Positions 7,911 through 16,495 of a stretch of DNA of 64,000 nt are shown here, in pieces (position 1 is the first letter of the stretch; each line of letters starts with the position of its first letter). A program made the position numbers and the translations under genes. This DNA is from Christensenella timonensis (GTDB lineage Bacteria > Bacillota > Clostridia > Christensenellales > Christensenellaceae), in assembly GCF_900087015.1 (NCBI RefSeq), contig NZ_FLKP01000002.1:2170001-2234000 (forward strand). The letters run 5' to 3'. The notes beneath the pieces were generated by a model that did no database searches, was not told where the DNA came from, and worked only from the letters and a program-made list of their open reading frames with translations.

Positions 7911-9293
7911 CTATTTACAAAGCACCAATATGGCGTTTGCTATGATATCCGCTACCTTTACGAGCGAATCGATTTCAATATATTCATCCGGCTGGTGCTC
8001 CGTCCCCTCCTGCCCCGGGAACAGCGCGCCGAAAGCCACGGAATTGGGGAACGCGCGCGCATAGGTCGCGCCGCCCATGGTGATGCAGTATGCCTTTTCC
8101 CCCGTCACTTCCTCATACGCCTGCTTGAGCCCCGCAACAAGGGGCGAATCCTCGCTTACATAGTGCGAGGGACGCGAAAACGTTTCCTCTACCTCAAAGC
8201 CCGCAAGCTTTTCCCTTACCTGCTTTAAAATGCCGTCCTTGTCGCCGCCTACAGGATAGCGGATGTCCACGCCGATCGCGACCCCGTCCCCCTCGGCCTT
8301 GCAATAACCGACGTTTAAGGAAAGCGCACCGGAAAAATCCTCCTGCGCGATGCCCAGCGCCGTGCCGTCCGTCTGTGTGCCGATGAGCGCGGCCAGCTCG
8401 TAAACCGTGTCGCTCCACACGTTCTTTTTTAAGGGCAGCATATTCAAAAACTGTATCAGGTACATGAGCGCGTTTTTGCCGTCCTCCGGTTTGGAGCCGT
8501 GCGCCGACACGCCGTGCGCCTGCAGGATCATCCCGTCCCCGGAGGGCGCAGAAGTGATTTTGACAGGCGAATCCTCGTTGAAAATGTCGATCATGGCGCC
8601 CAGCGCCTCCGTGTTCCCGCCGACCGTGCATTCCGCAAGCGCGGGCACCACGTTCACGCGCTCTCCCGCGCGGATCTCCTTTAAGACGAGCGCACCGCCC
8701 GGCGCATAGTCGTATGCCTTTCGCCGCAGCGTCAGGTGCAGCAAGCCCTTTTCCGCGTTCACAATGGGAAATTCCGCATCAGGCGATATCGCCATCGTCG
8801 GGATCTCTCCGCCGTTTTTCTTATAAAAATCCATATCCGCCCAGCCGCTTTCCTCATCGCAGCCAAAGATAATGCGTACGCGTTTATTGAGGCTGATGCA
8901 GTTTTCCTTGATCGCCGACAGCGCAAACAGCGCCGCGATCGCAGGCCCTTTGTCGTCGATCGCGCCGCGCCCATAGATACGGCCGTCCTTTACCGTCCCT
9001 TCAAAGGGGGGCACCGTCCAGCCCTCGCCTGCCGGGACAACGTCCAGGTGCGTCACAATGGCGAGCATCTCGTCCCCGTCGCCGTATTCCACATATCCCA
9101 GATGGGAAAAGAAATTCACACTGTCAAAATCCAGCCGTTCCGCGAGGTTCAGCGTCTTGATCAGCGCGTCAAAAACGCCCTTTCCATAAGGCATGTTCCC
9201 CTGCGCTTCACTTTTCACGCTCGGGATCCCAAGGATCGTTTTCAGCGCGTCTACCATTTCATTTTTGCGTGGTGCAAGCGTAAATTCCAACAT
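7911..9293 (-). CDS. pepV: M20-family dipeptidase, PepV/Sapep type
   Basis: A zinc-dependent cytoplasmic dipeptidase of the PepV group, removing N-terminal residues from unmodified dipeptides. Metal ligands are visible in THLDVVPAG (His82), GRGAIDDKG (Asp113) and CDEESG (Glu147/Glu148). The length of 460 aa fits the family. The ATG at 9293 is chosen because AGGAG sits 9 nt upstream; an in-frame ATG at 9320 would bury that site in the coding region. A TATAAT at 9346-9351 is the likely -10 element. It is cotranscribed with alaS. Confidence 0.9.
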   Translation of the reverse strand: MLEFTLAPRKNEMVDALKTILGIPSVKSEAQGNMPYGKGVFDALIKTLNLAERLDFDSVNFFSHLGYVEYGDGDEMLAIVTHLDVVPAGEGWTVPPFEGTVKDGRIYGRGAIDDKGPAIAALFALSAIKENCISLNKRVRIIFGCDEESGWADMDFYKKNGGEIPTMAISPDAEFPIVNAEKGLLHLTLRRKAYDYAPGGALVLKEIRAGERVNVVPALAECTVGGNTEALGAMIDIFNEDSPVKITSAPSGDGMILQAHGVSAHGSKPEDGKNALMYLIQFLNMLPLKKNVWSDTVYELAALIGTQTDGTALGIAQEDFSGALSLNVGYCKAEGDGVAIGVDIRYPVGGDKDGILKQVREKLAGFEVEETFSRPSHYVSEDSPLVAGLKQAYEEVTGEKAYCITMGGATYARAFPNSVAFGALFPGQEGTEHQPDEYIEIDSLVKVADIIANAILVLCK

Positions 9294-9465
9294 TTCTGTT
9301 TTCTCCTGACATTTAGGCAAACGAATACATATCGAATGCGTATCTATTATAGCAGAAAATCCGTTTATAATACATACTTTTTTATCCTCTTTACAGGAAT
9401 GGGACGCACGGGCGGCGAACTATGTAAATACCGGAATATCCATATTTATTGGGGAGGGAAGTCTT

Positions 9466-10221
9466 ATTTCACTGCATGACGGGCACCGCGCACGCCTCAA
9501 AAACCGCTACCTGCAAAAGGGGCTTAGCGCCTTTGAAGACCACGAAGCGCTTGAGCTCTTGCTTTTTTACGCTATCCCGCGCCGCGATACCAATGCGCTT
9601 GCGCATACCTTACTGAAAAAATTCGGCAGCTTAGGGCGCCTGCTGCGTGCGGACGCACGGGACATCGCCCATGTCGACGGCATCGGCGAGCAAAGCGCCA
9701 TCCTGATCTCCCTTGTGGGCAGCCTCATGCTGCGGGAAGCCTCAGCGCCCGCTGGGAAAACGGTGCGCCTAAAATCCATCGACGCGGCGATCCGTTATGT
9801 GCAGGGCCTTTTTGAGGGCAAGACAGAGGAACAGTTTTATGTGGTGTGCCTGGACGCGCACTGCGCCGTGCTGCATACCGAGCTTTTGAGCCGCGGCACC
9901 GCGACGCAGGCCCCCGTTTATGTCCGCCATATCACGGAAAGCGTCATCCGCTCGGGCGCCGACAAGGTCATCGTTGCGCACAACCATCCGGGCGGCAATC
10001 CCCAGCCCAGCAAAAAGGATATCGAGACTACCCAGCGTATCCTGCTCGCCATGGATGCCCTGGATATCGACCTGCTGGACCATATCATCGTCGGGGCTGC
10101 GGACGCTTTCAGCCTTGCGGAAAAAATTCTGCTGCGCGGCAAATACCCTGAAAAAGACGCGCGCCTTGCCCAATACGGCGAGCGCGTCATGCAAGACCTG
10201 CCTTCCTTTTTGCAAAGGTAG
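9466..10221 (+). CDS. radC: RadC family protein with JAMM/JAB domain
   Basis: HNHPGGNPQPSKKD gives the exact JAMM pattern (HxH, seven residues, S, two residues, D) of the RadC C-terminal MPN-like domain. The N-terminal region has the helix-hairpin-helix part (DVDGIGEQSA-like, here HVDGIGEQ). Family homology, starting at HDGHRARLKNRYL and continuing through DHEALELLLFYAIPRRDTN, begins at about 9475, before the first conventional start (TTG, 9559). No ATG, GTG or TTG exists between the homology start and the upstream sequence, so I place the start at ATT 9466, 6 nt after GGGGAGGGA. CTG 9472 is the alternative. RadC function is unclear despite its old DNA-repair name. Confidence 0.85.
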   Translation: MSLHDGHRARLKNRYLQKGLSAFEDHEALELLLFYAIPRRDTNALAHTLLKKFGSLGRLLRADARDIAHVDGIGEQSAILISLVGSLMLREASAPAGKTVRLKSIDAAIRYVQGLFEGKTEEQFYVVCLDAHCAVLHTELLSRGTATQAPVYVRHITESVIRSGADKVIVAHNHPGGNPQPSKKDIETTQRILLAMDALDIDLLDHIIVGAADAFSLAEKILLRGKYPEKDARLAQYGERVMQDLPSFLQR

Positions 10222-10305
10222 CTATTGCAAAACCTGCCGTTTCTGGGTATAATTCTTAAGAATAGTTTATACTATCAAATGACCCTATTGGAGGAATCAA
10301 GTATT

Positions 10306-10761
10306 ATGGCAATTGAATATTTCCATATAAAAGAGCGGGACTTCGACTTAGTGGAACAGCTGATCCAGATCGAAAACTCGTCCTATGAAGCGGGCGGCCT
10401 CGACGTGTTCGACCTGATCGCCATGCTCCGCCACGCGCGCGTATACGTTGCCGTAGAATATGACGAAATTTTAGGCGCTGTCTATTTCATGCGCAACTTC
10501 GATAACCCGGACAAGGTTTTCCTGCACAGCATCAACATCTTAGACCCGCAGGCAAACCCCAACCTTGGAACGTCGCTTTTAAATATCGCCTTTGCCGATA
10601 TGAAAACCTTCGGCATCAAGATGGTGGAAGTGAACGTAGACCCGTCCAACTACCGCGCGCTCAAGATCTACCGCGAACACCTCGGCTTCGTTGCGAGCGA
10701 CAGCATGCAGAGCGAGATTTTGAACGGCGAGGAAATACTGATGCTGCAAAAGGAGCTGTAA
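10306..10761 (+). CDS. GNAT family N-acetyltransferase
   Basis: A 151-aa acetyltransferase with the GNAT fold. The acetyl-CoA-binding region corresponds to NLGTSLLNIAFADMK, and the C-terminal VNVDPSNYRALKIYREHLGF is the classic GNAT motif B/C with the Tyr and Phe. The substrate is unknown. The ATG at 10306 has GGAGGA 10 nt upstream, so in-frame codons upstream (10225, 10279) are rejected. It lies 84 nt after radC and ends before a strong terminator. Confidence 0.85.
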   Translation: MAIEYFHIKERDFDLVEQLIQIENSSYEAGGLDVFDLIAMLRHARVYVAVEYDEILGAVYFMRNFDNPDKVFLHSINILDPQANPNLGTSLLNIAFADMKTFGIKMVEVNVDPSNYRALKIYREHLGFVASDSMQSEILNGEEILMLQKEL

Positions 10762-10785
10762 AGCCCCTTCCCCGTACGGGATCGC

Positions 10786-10813
10786 AAGAACCGCCTACGC
10801 GGTTCTTTTTTAT
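10786..10813 (+). terminator. Intrinsic terminator after the GNAT gene
   Basis: Nine-bp perfect stem (10786-10794 with 10799-10807), CTAC loop, followed by a T-rich run. Confidence 0.9.
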
Positions 10814-10826
10814 TTTCCGCATATCC

Positions 10827-10855
10827 TTGACAAATGTCTCCACATGTTATATAGT
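10827..10855 (+). promoter_or_regulatory. Promoter of the GntR-ABC operon
   Basis: TTGACA (10827-10832), 17-nt spacer, TATAGT (10850-10855). The predicted start of transcription falls inside the palindrome at 10858-10871. Confidence 0.85.
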
Positions 10856-10857
10856 TA

Positions 10858-10871
10858 GTTACATGAGTAAC
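10858..10871. promoter_or_regulatory. Probable operator of the GntR/YtrA-type regulator
   Basis: Inverted repeat GTTAC-ATGA-GTAAC overlapping the expected +1. It lies just upstream of a YtrA-type regulator gene and is the natural site for autorepression; binding by that protein is inferred. Confidence 0.6.
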
Positions 10872-10897
10872 GAACCAATTATGCTAAGGAGGACGAA

Positions 10898-11266
10898 ATG
10901 AAGATCGATTTTGAAAGCGAAACCCCTATCTACTTGCAGATATCCGCGCAGATCGAAGACTCCATCCTCTCCGGTGCATTCGGCGAAGAAACGCAGGTAC
11001 CCTCCACAACAGAGATTTCAACGCTCTACCATATCAACCCCGCCACCGTTTTAAAAGGCATGGCGCTGCTGGTGGACGACGGTATCTTATACAAGAAACG
11101 AGGTGTCGGTATGTTTGTAAAACAGGGGGCCGCGCAGGCCATCCGTAAAAAGCGGCAGCAATCCTTTTACGAGGATTTCGTCTTAAGCCTGCTAAACGAA
11201 GCGGAAAAATTGGGCATCAGCCCTGAAGAATTGATCGATATGATCGCGAAAGGGGCAAAAAAATGA
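10898..11266 (+). CDS. GntR family transcriptional regulator, YtrA subfamily
   Basis: A 122-aa regulator: winged-helix DNA-binding domain at residues 1-75 beginning PIYLQISAQIEDSILSGAF, the hallmark of GntR proteins, followed by only a short helical tail as in the YtrA subfamily. Such proteins repress the ABC transporter operon they head, often responding to cell-envelope stress. TAAGGAGGACGAA precedes the ATG. The stop overlaps the ABC ATPase start by 4 nt (ATGA). Confidence 0.9.
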   Translation: MKIDFESETPIYLQISAQIEDSILSGAFGEETQVPSTTEISTLYHINPATVLKGMALLVDDGILYKKRGVGMFVKQGAAQAIRKKRQQSFYEDFVLSLLNEAEKLGISPEELIDMIAKGAKK

Positions 11267-12102
11267 TCGAACTGAAAAACGTGACCAAAAAGTTCAGGGA
11301 CTTAACGGCGCTCGACCGCGTGAACCTTTCCTTTGAAGAAAACCACATCTACGGACTGCTCGGGCGCAACGGCGCGGGCAAATCCACCCTTTTAAACCTT
11401 GTGACCAACCGCCTGTTCCCCACCGGGGGCTTCATTTACGCGGACGGTATGCCGGTCATGGAAAACGACAAGGCGCTGTCCCTCGTTTCCTACATGAGCG
11501 AAGATACGCTTTACGACCCTTCCATCCCCGTGCGGCGCATCTTTGAATGGACAAAGCTTTTTTATCCCGGCTTTGACATGGATTACGCCTATATGCTGGC
11601 GCAAAAGTTTTCCCTCGACCCCAGGAAAAAATCGGGCAAGCTCTCAACGGGTTACCGCTCCATTTTCAAACTGATCCTGACGCTGGCGTCGGGCGCCAAA
11701 TACCTGCTGTTCGACGAGCCGGTACTGGGCCTTGACGCGAACCACAGGCAGCTTTTTTACGACGAGCTTTTGACACGCTATGCACAGAATCCCTGTACGG
11801 TTATCCTCTCCACCCACCTGATCGAGGAAGTAGCGGGCATCATCGACCGCGTTATCATCATCAAAGACGGCGGAATCCTCCTTGACCGGGAAACCGAGGA
11901 TATCCAGAGGATGGGCTTTACCGTTTCCGGTCAAAGGGACGCGGTGCGCGCGTGGTGCGAGGGCAAAAACATCCTCGGTACGCAGGAATTAGGCGGGCTG
12001 ATGCTTGCCCATATCCTCGGCGAACGCACGGACGTCCCCCCCGCACTGGCGGTTACGCCGCTCGACCTCCAGCAGCTCTTTATCCACCTGACCAACGCAT
12101 AA
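11263..12102 (+). CDS. ABC transporter ATP-binding protein
   Basis: A 279-aa ATPase: Walker A GLLGRNGAGKSTLL near residue 36, a divergent signature LSTGYRS near 128, Walker B YLLFDEPVLGLD near 148, and an H-loop in STHLIEE. It couples ATP hydrolysis to the permease encoded 18 nt downstream. YtrA-type operons are typically exporters of peptides or antibiotics, or lipid-related. The substrate cannot be told. Confidence 0.92.
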   Translation: MIELKNVTKKFRDLTALDRVNLSFEENHIYGLLGRNGAGKSTLLNLVTNRLFPTGGFIYADGMPVMENDKALSLVSYMSEDTLYDPSIPVRRIFEWTKLFYPGFDMDYAYMLAQKFSLDPRKKSGKLSTGYRSIFKLILTLASGAKYLLFDEPVLGLDANHRQLFYDELLTRYAQNPCTVILSTHLIEEVAGIIDRVIIIKDGGILLDRETEDIQRMGFTVSGQRDAVRAWCEGKNILGTQELGGLMLAHILGERTDVPPALAVTPLDLQQLFIHLTNA

Positions 12103-12120
12103 GAAAGGACGGACGTCAAC

Positions 12121-12888
12121 ATGAGACTGAAAGAAATGTTTTTTTGGCAATACAAATCCAACCGCCTCGCTTTCCTGGTATTTTACCTGATCGTAGCGGC
12201 AGCCACACTCGCAGGCTCCATCCTGTTTGTCTCCGGTACGCAAATAGCCGCCGACAGCGGGGTCAGCGTGGTGGGTGTGACCATCAACTCCGACAGTCCC
12301 GCGATGGGGCGCTTCAACATGGCGACCCTGCCCATCGCGGTGGTCTTTTTGCTGATCTTAGGCCTGGCGAGCTTTGCCGAAAACCTGCGTCTGGCCCTTG
12401 CCAACGGCGTTTCCCGCCGTACGCATTTTCTAAGCTTCCTGCTGTTTGCCCTGGTAGCCTCCGCGGTAACTGCGCTTCTCAGCATCCTGTTCGACGCGAT
12501 CCCCGGCTTTTTCGGGGTGTCCGGCGCAAGCTCGCAGTTTTCCGGCTCCTTCTTCGTGCTGCTCCTGTTCTTTGCCATGGTCTACCTGTGTATCGCCGCG
12601 CTCGGCTACTTCATCGCGGGCGCATACTACCGGATGAACAACCCGGCAAGGGTAGCCGTTTCCATCGGCGTGCCGGCCGGCTTGATCATATTTTTCGCCA
12701 ACGTTTTTAGTTTTGGTTATGATCTTGGGAATCCACTCTATCCCATTACGAAAGCGCTTATCTCCTTTGGCGATTGGATGACCCAAACCCTCAACGCCGC
12801 CCTGTTCTTCGCGCTCGCAGCCGTCCTCTTCCTCTTTTTGGGCTGGCTATTAACGCGCCGCGCGCCCGTCAAAGAGCCCGTAGCATAA
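12121..12888 (+). CDS. ABC transporter permease, multispanning membrane protein
   Basis: A 255-aa integral membrane protein with about six hydrophobic segments (starting near residues 18, 75, 108, 145, 184 and 228) and a basic C-terminus. No family motif is obvious, but its position directly after the ATPase and its topology make it the membrane partner. GAAAGGACGGACGTCAAC precedes the ATG. It ends 11 nt before a strong terminator, closing the gntR-ATPase-permease operon. Confidence 0.8.
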   Translation: MRLKEMFFWQYKSNRLAFLVFYLIVAAATLAGSILFVSGTQIAADSGVSVVGVTINSDSPAMGRFNMATLPIAVVFLLILGLASFAENLRLALANGVSRRTHFLSFLLFALVASAVTALLSILFDAIPGFFGVSGASSQFSGSFFVLLLFFAMVYLCIAALGYFIAGAYYRMNNPARVAVSIGVPAGLIIFFANVFSFGYDLGNPLYPITKALISFGDWMTQTLNAALFFALAAVLFLFLGWLLTRRAPVKEPVA

Positions 12889-12899
12889 AAACAGTATAA

Positions 12900-12933
12900 A
12901 AAAGAGGCTGCGACGCTGCAGCCTCTTTTACTT
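12900..12933. terminator. Bidirectional terminator between the ABC operon and the radical SAM gene
   Basis: Perfect 12-bp stem (12900-12911 with 12918-12929), 6-nt loop, A run on the left, T run on the right. It sits between two convergent operons. Confidence 0.9.
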
Positions 12934-12934
12934 T

Positions 12935-13531
12935 CTACGAAATATAGTGCCGCACCCTGAAGTGCGCGCCCACGTCCTGCGCGATCCTGCGGCACGTCTC
13001 GATATCCTCCGGGCTGATCACATCCACCACCGAAAGCGTCGTGTGTATGCCGTATTTCACGCAGTCCCGTGCAAAATCGAGCATATAACGGAACCCGTCC
13101 TCTCCATAGCGGCTGTGTACCACCGCTTCATACTTGCGCGCATCCGCCTCGTTTAGGCTGATGGACACCTCGTCGATCAGTCCCGCCAGCTCCTGTGCGA
13201 TGTCCCTGCCGTGAAAGGCGCTCGCGTGCCCGTTGGTATTGAGGCGCGTATGACCGCCGTAATTTTTGACGTACGCCGCCACCTCTTTTAATTCGTCTAT
13301 GCGGATGGTTGGTTCGCCGTAACCGCAGAAAACGACGTCCGTCTTGTCCTTTTCCAGCTGCTTTATGATATCGCCCGCCGTGGGCTCTTGTTTGAGCCAC
13401 AGGTCGTATCCGGCAACGCCGTCGCCCGTCCTGCGCAGGCAAAATTCACAGTCGTTCGTGCACCTGTTCGTCAAATTGATATAATTGACGTCGCCTAGCT
13501 TATAAACATATGTATCCAAATTCGCTTCCAT
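12935..13531 (-). CDS. TatD-associated radical SAM protein
   Basis: A 198-aa radical SAM enzyme with the [4Fe-4S]-SAM cysteine motif CTNDCEFC (C-x3-C-x2-C) at residues 24-31 and CGYGEPT later as the SAM-contacting segment. It matches the small group of radical SAM proteins regularly encoded beside tatD. Substrate and reaction are unknown. It lies 22 nt downstream of tatD and is the last gene of the metG-tatD transcription unit. The protein is shorter than a full TIM barrel, as is usual for this group. Confidence 0.85.
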   Translation of the reverse strand: MEANLDTYVYKLGDVNYINLTNRCTNDCEFCLRRTGDGVAGYDLWLKQEPTAGDIIKQLEKDKTDVVFCGYGEPTIRIDELKEVAAYVKNYGGHTRLNTNGHASAFHGRDIAQELAGLIDEVSISLNEADARKYEAVVHSRYGEDGFRYMLDFARDCVKYGIHTTLSVVDVISPEDIETCRRIAQDVGAHFRVRHYIS

Positions 13532-13553
13532 TCCACGCGCCCTCGCGCGTCCG

Positions 13554-14318
13554 TTATTCTATCCCGAAAAACCGCTTCCCGTTTTCCAGGGTGATCCGTG
13601 CGACCTCTTCTACGGGCAGCTGCCTTACCTCCGCCATCTTTTCCGCCACATAGCGTACATAGGCAGGCTCGTTGCGTTTCCCGCGCAGCGGTACCGGCGT
13701 CATGTACGGGCAATCCGTTTCAAGCAGCAGCCGCTCCATGGGCACGGCCTGCGCCGCCTCGATCGTCTTGCGTGCGTTCTTAAAGGTAAGCGCCCCGCCA
13801 AAGGCGATGTAAAAGCCCATTTTCACAAGCTCCTCCGCCGTCTGCGCGCTGCCGGAAAAACAGTGCAGCTCCCCGCGCACGCCCGGGTATTGCTTTAAGA
13901 TAGCCAGTGTGTCAAGCGTCGCTTCCCTGCTGTGCACCACGATGGGCAGGCCAAGCTCCATCGCCAGCTTAACCTGCTCGGAAAATGCCCGTTTCTGCGT
14001 ATCCCGCGGGGAAAAATCGTAGTGGTAATCGAGCCCGATCTCGCCGATCGCGACCACCTTTTCTTCTTTGCTTAGGGAACGCAGCACATCTTTGGCAGCT
14101 TCGTCCCACTCCGACGCGCTGTGCGGATGCACGCCCACCGCCGCATAGACGCTGTGGTGCTCCTTTGCGAGCCCCGCGGCACGGATGCTGTCCGCAATGT
14201 CCGGCGAGCTTTCCACGACATATTCGATCCCCTGCCCCGCGAGCCTTGCGATGAGCGTTTCCCTGTCCTCGTCAAAATGCCCGCTCAGAAGGTGTACATG
14301 TGTATCGAACAATTTCAT
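13554..14318 (-). CDS. tatD: TatD family metal-dependent hydrolase
   Basis: A 254-aa TIM-barrel hydrolase of the TatD/YabD group (3'-5' exonuclease or D-aminoacyl hydrolase activities are reported in the family). Metal ligands are visible: THVHLL near residue 6, GEIGLDYHY near 90, VHSREA near 127, HCFSG near 152 and ETDCPY near 202. The start at the ATG 14318 gives a 4-nt gap to the metG stop; a TTG at 14330 would overlap metG. The order metG-tatD is conserved with Bacillus metS-yabD. Confidence 0.9.
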   Translation of the reverse strand: MKLFDTHVHLLSGHFDEDRETLIARLAGQGIEYVVESSPDIADSIRAAGLAKEHHSVYAAVGVHPHSASEWDEAAKDVLRSLSKEEKVVAIGEIGLDYHYDFSPRDTQKRAFSEQVKLAMELGLPIVVHSREATLDTLAILKQYPGVRGELHCFSGSAQTAEELVKMGFYIAFGGALTFKNARKTIEAAQAVPMERLLLETDCPYMTPVPLRGKRNEPAYVRYVAEKMAEVRQLPVEEVARITLENGKRFFGIE

Positions 14319-14322
14319 TCCA

Positions 14323-16257
14323 TTATCCAACGGTCAACCCATCCTCACTGTCAGCCGTCACAAGTGCGATATCCGGGTTATCGCCCACGGCGAGGATCAT
14401 CCCCTCTGAAAGCGTGCCGCGCAGCTTTGCGGGCTTTAAGTTCGCCACGATCACCACCGTCTTGCCGACCATATCCTGCGCGCAAAAGCTTTCGCGTATC
14501 CCCGAAACGATCGTCCTGCGCTCGCCGCCGCACTTGACCGTCAGCTTAAGCAGCTTGTCAGACCCTTCCAGGTTTTCGCAATGGATGACCTTTGCGGTCT
14601 TAAGCTGCACCTTCTTAAAGTCGTCGATCGTGATCTGCTGCGGCCCTTCCTGCTTCTTTTCCTCTTTGGGCGGCTCCTGCGCCGCCGCCATCAGTTTATC
14701 CAGCTCCGCAAGCTCCTTATCTACCTCGATACGCGGGAAGATGGGCGCGCCCTTCATGACATTGATCCCCGCGCGCAGCTGCCCGTATTCCAAAATGCTG
14801 TCCCAACAACTAAGGGGCCCACAATTATCAATACCCAATTGTTCGCGCATCTTAACCGCTGTTTCGGGCATCACGCTCTCGATCAGCACGGAAATAATGC
14901 GCAGCCCCTCCGCCAGGTGGTACATCACGCTCGCAAGCCGCGGTTTTTTCCCCTCGTCCTTTGCAAGCGCCCACGGCATGGTAACGTCAATATATTTATT
15001 GAGCATGCCCACATACTGCCACGTCTCGCCCAGTGCTTCGGACACCTTCCATTCGTTCATCAGCGCTTCAAACCGCCCGGGCAGCCCGCTTGCAAAATCG
15101 ATCAGCTTGCGGTCGTCTTTTTCGGCCTCTCCCGCAGCGGGAATCTCCCCGCCGAAGTATTTGTCGACCATCGCGACCGTGCGCGAAAGCAGGTTCCCAA
15201 GGTCGTTCGCAAGGTCTGCGTTGATACGCGTAAGCAGCAGCTCGTTGGAAAACATCAGGTCGCTTCCGAGCGGCGCCTCGCGCATGAGGAAGTAGCGGAT
15301 CGCGTCCACGCCGTACCGCCCGACCAATACGACCGGGTCGACCACGTTGCCGCGGCTCTTGCTCATCTTCCCGCCCTGCAGCGTGAGCCAGCCGTGTCCG
15401 TACACGCGCTTTGGCAGCGGCAGGCCGAGCGCCATCAAAATCGTCGGCCATGTGATCGTATGGAAGCGCACGATCTCCTTGCCCACCAAATGCAGGTCTG
15501 CCGGCCAATATTTCCGGAACATACTGTCGTCGTCCGATAAATAGCCGAGCGCCGAAATATAGTTGGAAAGCGCATCGATCCATACATACATCACGTGGTC
15601 CTTGTCAAAGGGAACGGGTATGCCCCACCGGAAGGACGAGCGCGATACGCATAAATCTTCAAGCCCGGGCAGCAAAAAGTTGTTGAGCATCTCATTTTTG
15701 CGCGATTCAGGCTGGATGAACTCCGGGTTGTCTTTGATGTGCTGTATCAGCTTGTCCGCATACTTTGACGCACGGAAGAAATAGCTTTCCTCCTTGACGC
15801 GCTGCACGGGCCGCCCGCAGTCCGGGCATTTCCCGTCTATGAGCTGCGTATCCGTCCAGAATGCCTCGCACGGCGTGCAATACCAGCTCTCGTATTCGCT
15901 TTTATAGATATCGCCCTGGTCGTAGAGCTTCTGAAAAATTTTCTGTACGCATTGCTCATGGCGTTTGTCCGTGGTACGGATAAAATCATCGTTCGTGATG
16001 TTCATCAGCTCCCACAGCGCCTTGATCTGCGCCACGATGCCGTCCACATATTCTTTGGGGGACATCCCCTTTTCCATGGCGATCTTCTCGATCTTCTGGC
16101 CGTGCTCGTCCGTCCCCGTGAGGAACATGACGTCATAGCCCGTCTGGCGCTTGAAGCGCGCGATCGAATCTGCCGCGGTCGTGCAATACGCATGGCCGAT
16201 GTGCAGCTTGTCGCTCGGATAATAGATCGGCGTCGTGATGTAAAATTTTTCACTCAT
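14323..16257 (-). CDS. metG: Methionyl-tRNA synthetase
   Basis: Charges tRNA-Met. HIGH is at residues 19-22 and the second signature is in GKMSKSRGN, near residue 300. A four-Cys zinc knuckle is in CTPCEAF and CPDCGRP. The C-terminal 110 residues form an EMAP/Trbp111-type tRNA-binding domain (ENLEGSDKLLKLTVKCG, GMILAVGD), so this is the 644-aa dimeric form. The ATG at 16257 is preceded by AAAGGAG 11 nt upstream and matches the family start; ten further in-frame codons upstream do not. Confidence 0.96.
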   Translation of the reverse strand: MSEKFYITTPIYYPSDKLHIGHAYCTTAADSIARFKRQTGYDVMFLTGTDEHGQKIEKIAMEKGMSPKEYVDGIVAQIKALWELMNITNDDFIRTTDKRHEQCVQKIFQKLYDQGDIYKSEYESWYCTPCEAFWTDTQLIDGKCPDCGRPVQRVKEESYFFRASKYADKLIQHIKDNPEFIQPESRKNEMLNNFLLPGLEDLCVSRSSFRWGIPVPFDKDHVMYVWIDALSNYISALGYLSDDDSMFRKYWPADLHLVGKEIVRFHTITWPTILMALGLPLPKRVYGHGWLTLQGGKMSKSRGNVVDPVVLVGRYGVDAIRYFLMREAPLGSDLMFSNELLLTRINADLANDLGNLLSRTVAMVDKYFGGEIPAAGEAEKDDRKLIDFASGLPGRFEALMNEWKVSEALGETWQYVGMLNKYIDVTMPWALAKDEGKKPRLASVMYHLAEGLRIISVLIESVMPETAVKMREQLGIDNCGPLSCWDSILEYGQLRAGINVMKGAPIFPRIEVDKELAELDKLMAAAQEPPKEEKKQEGPQQITIDDFKKVQLKTAKVIHCENLEGSDKLLKLTVKCGGERRTIVSGIRESFCAQDMVGKTVVIVANLKPAKLRGTLSEGMILAVGDNPDIALVTADSEDGLTVG

Positions 16258-16454
16258 ACTTGTCTGTGCTCCTTTTCGTCGCCACACGCCCTGCTATAGC
16301 CGTTTCCGGCGGCCAAAGCAGGGAAGCGCGCGCATATTGTACATAGGTAACATTATATATTTTTATATCCATGTTTTCAATAGCGTGTCAAAAAAGCTTT
16401 CTGTTATGCGCTTTCCAGAAGTGTACTATCTTATGTAATACAAATATTTCCGCA

Positions 16455-16480
16455 TAAAAAAACGCAGCGTACGCCACGTC
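16455..16480 (-). terminator. Intrinsic terminator downstream of comB
   Basis: On the minus strand a stem in 16462-16479 (nine potential pairs with two G-U) is followed by seven T. It closes the comB transcript. Confidence 0.6.
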
Positions 16481-16495
16481 CTTTTATTCCTCCGG

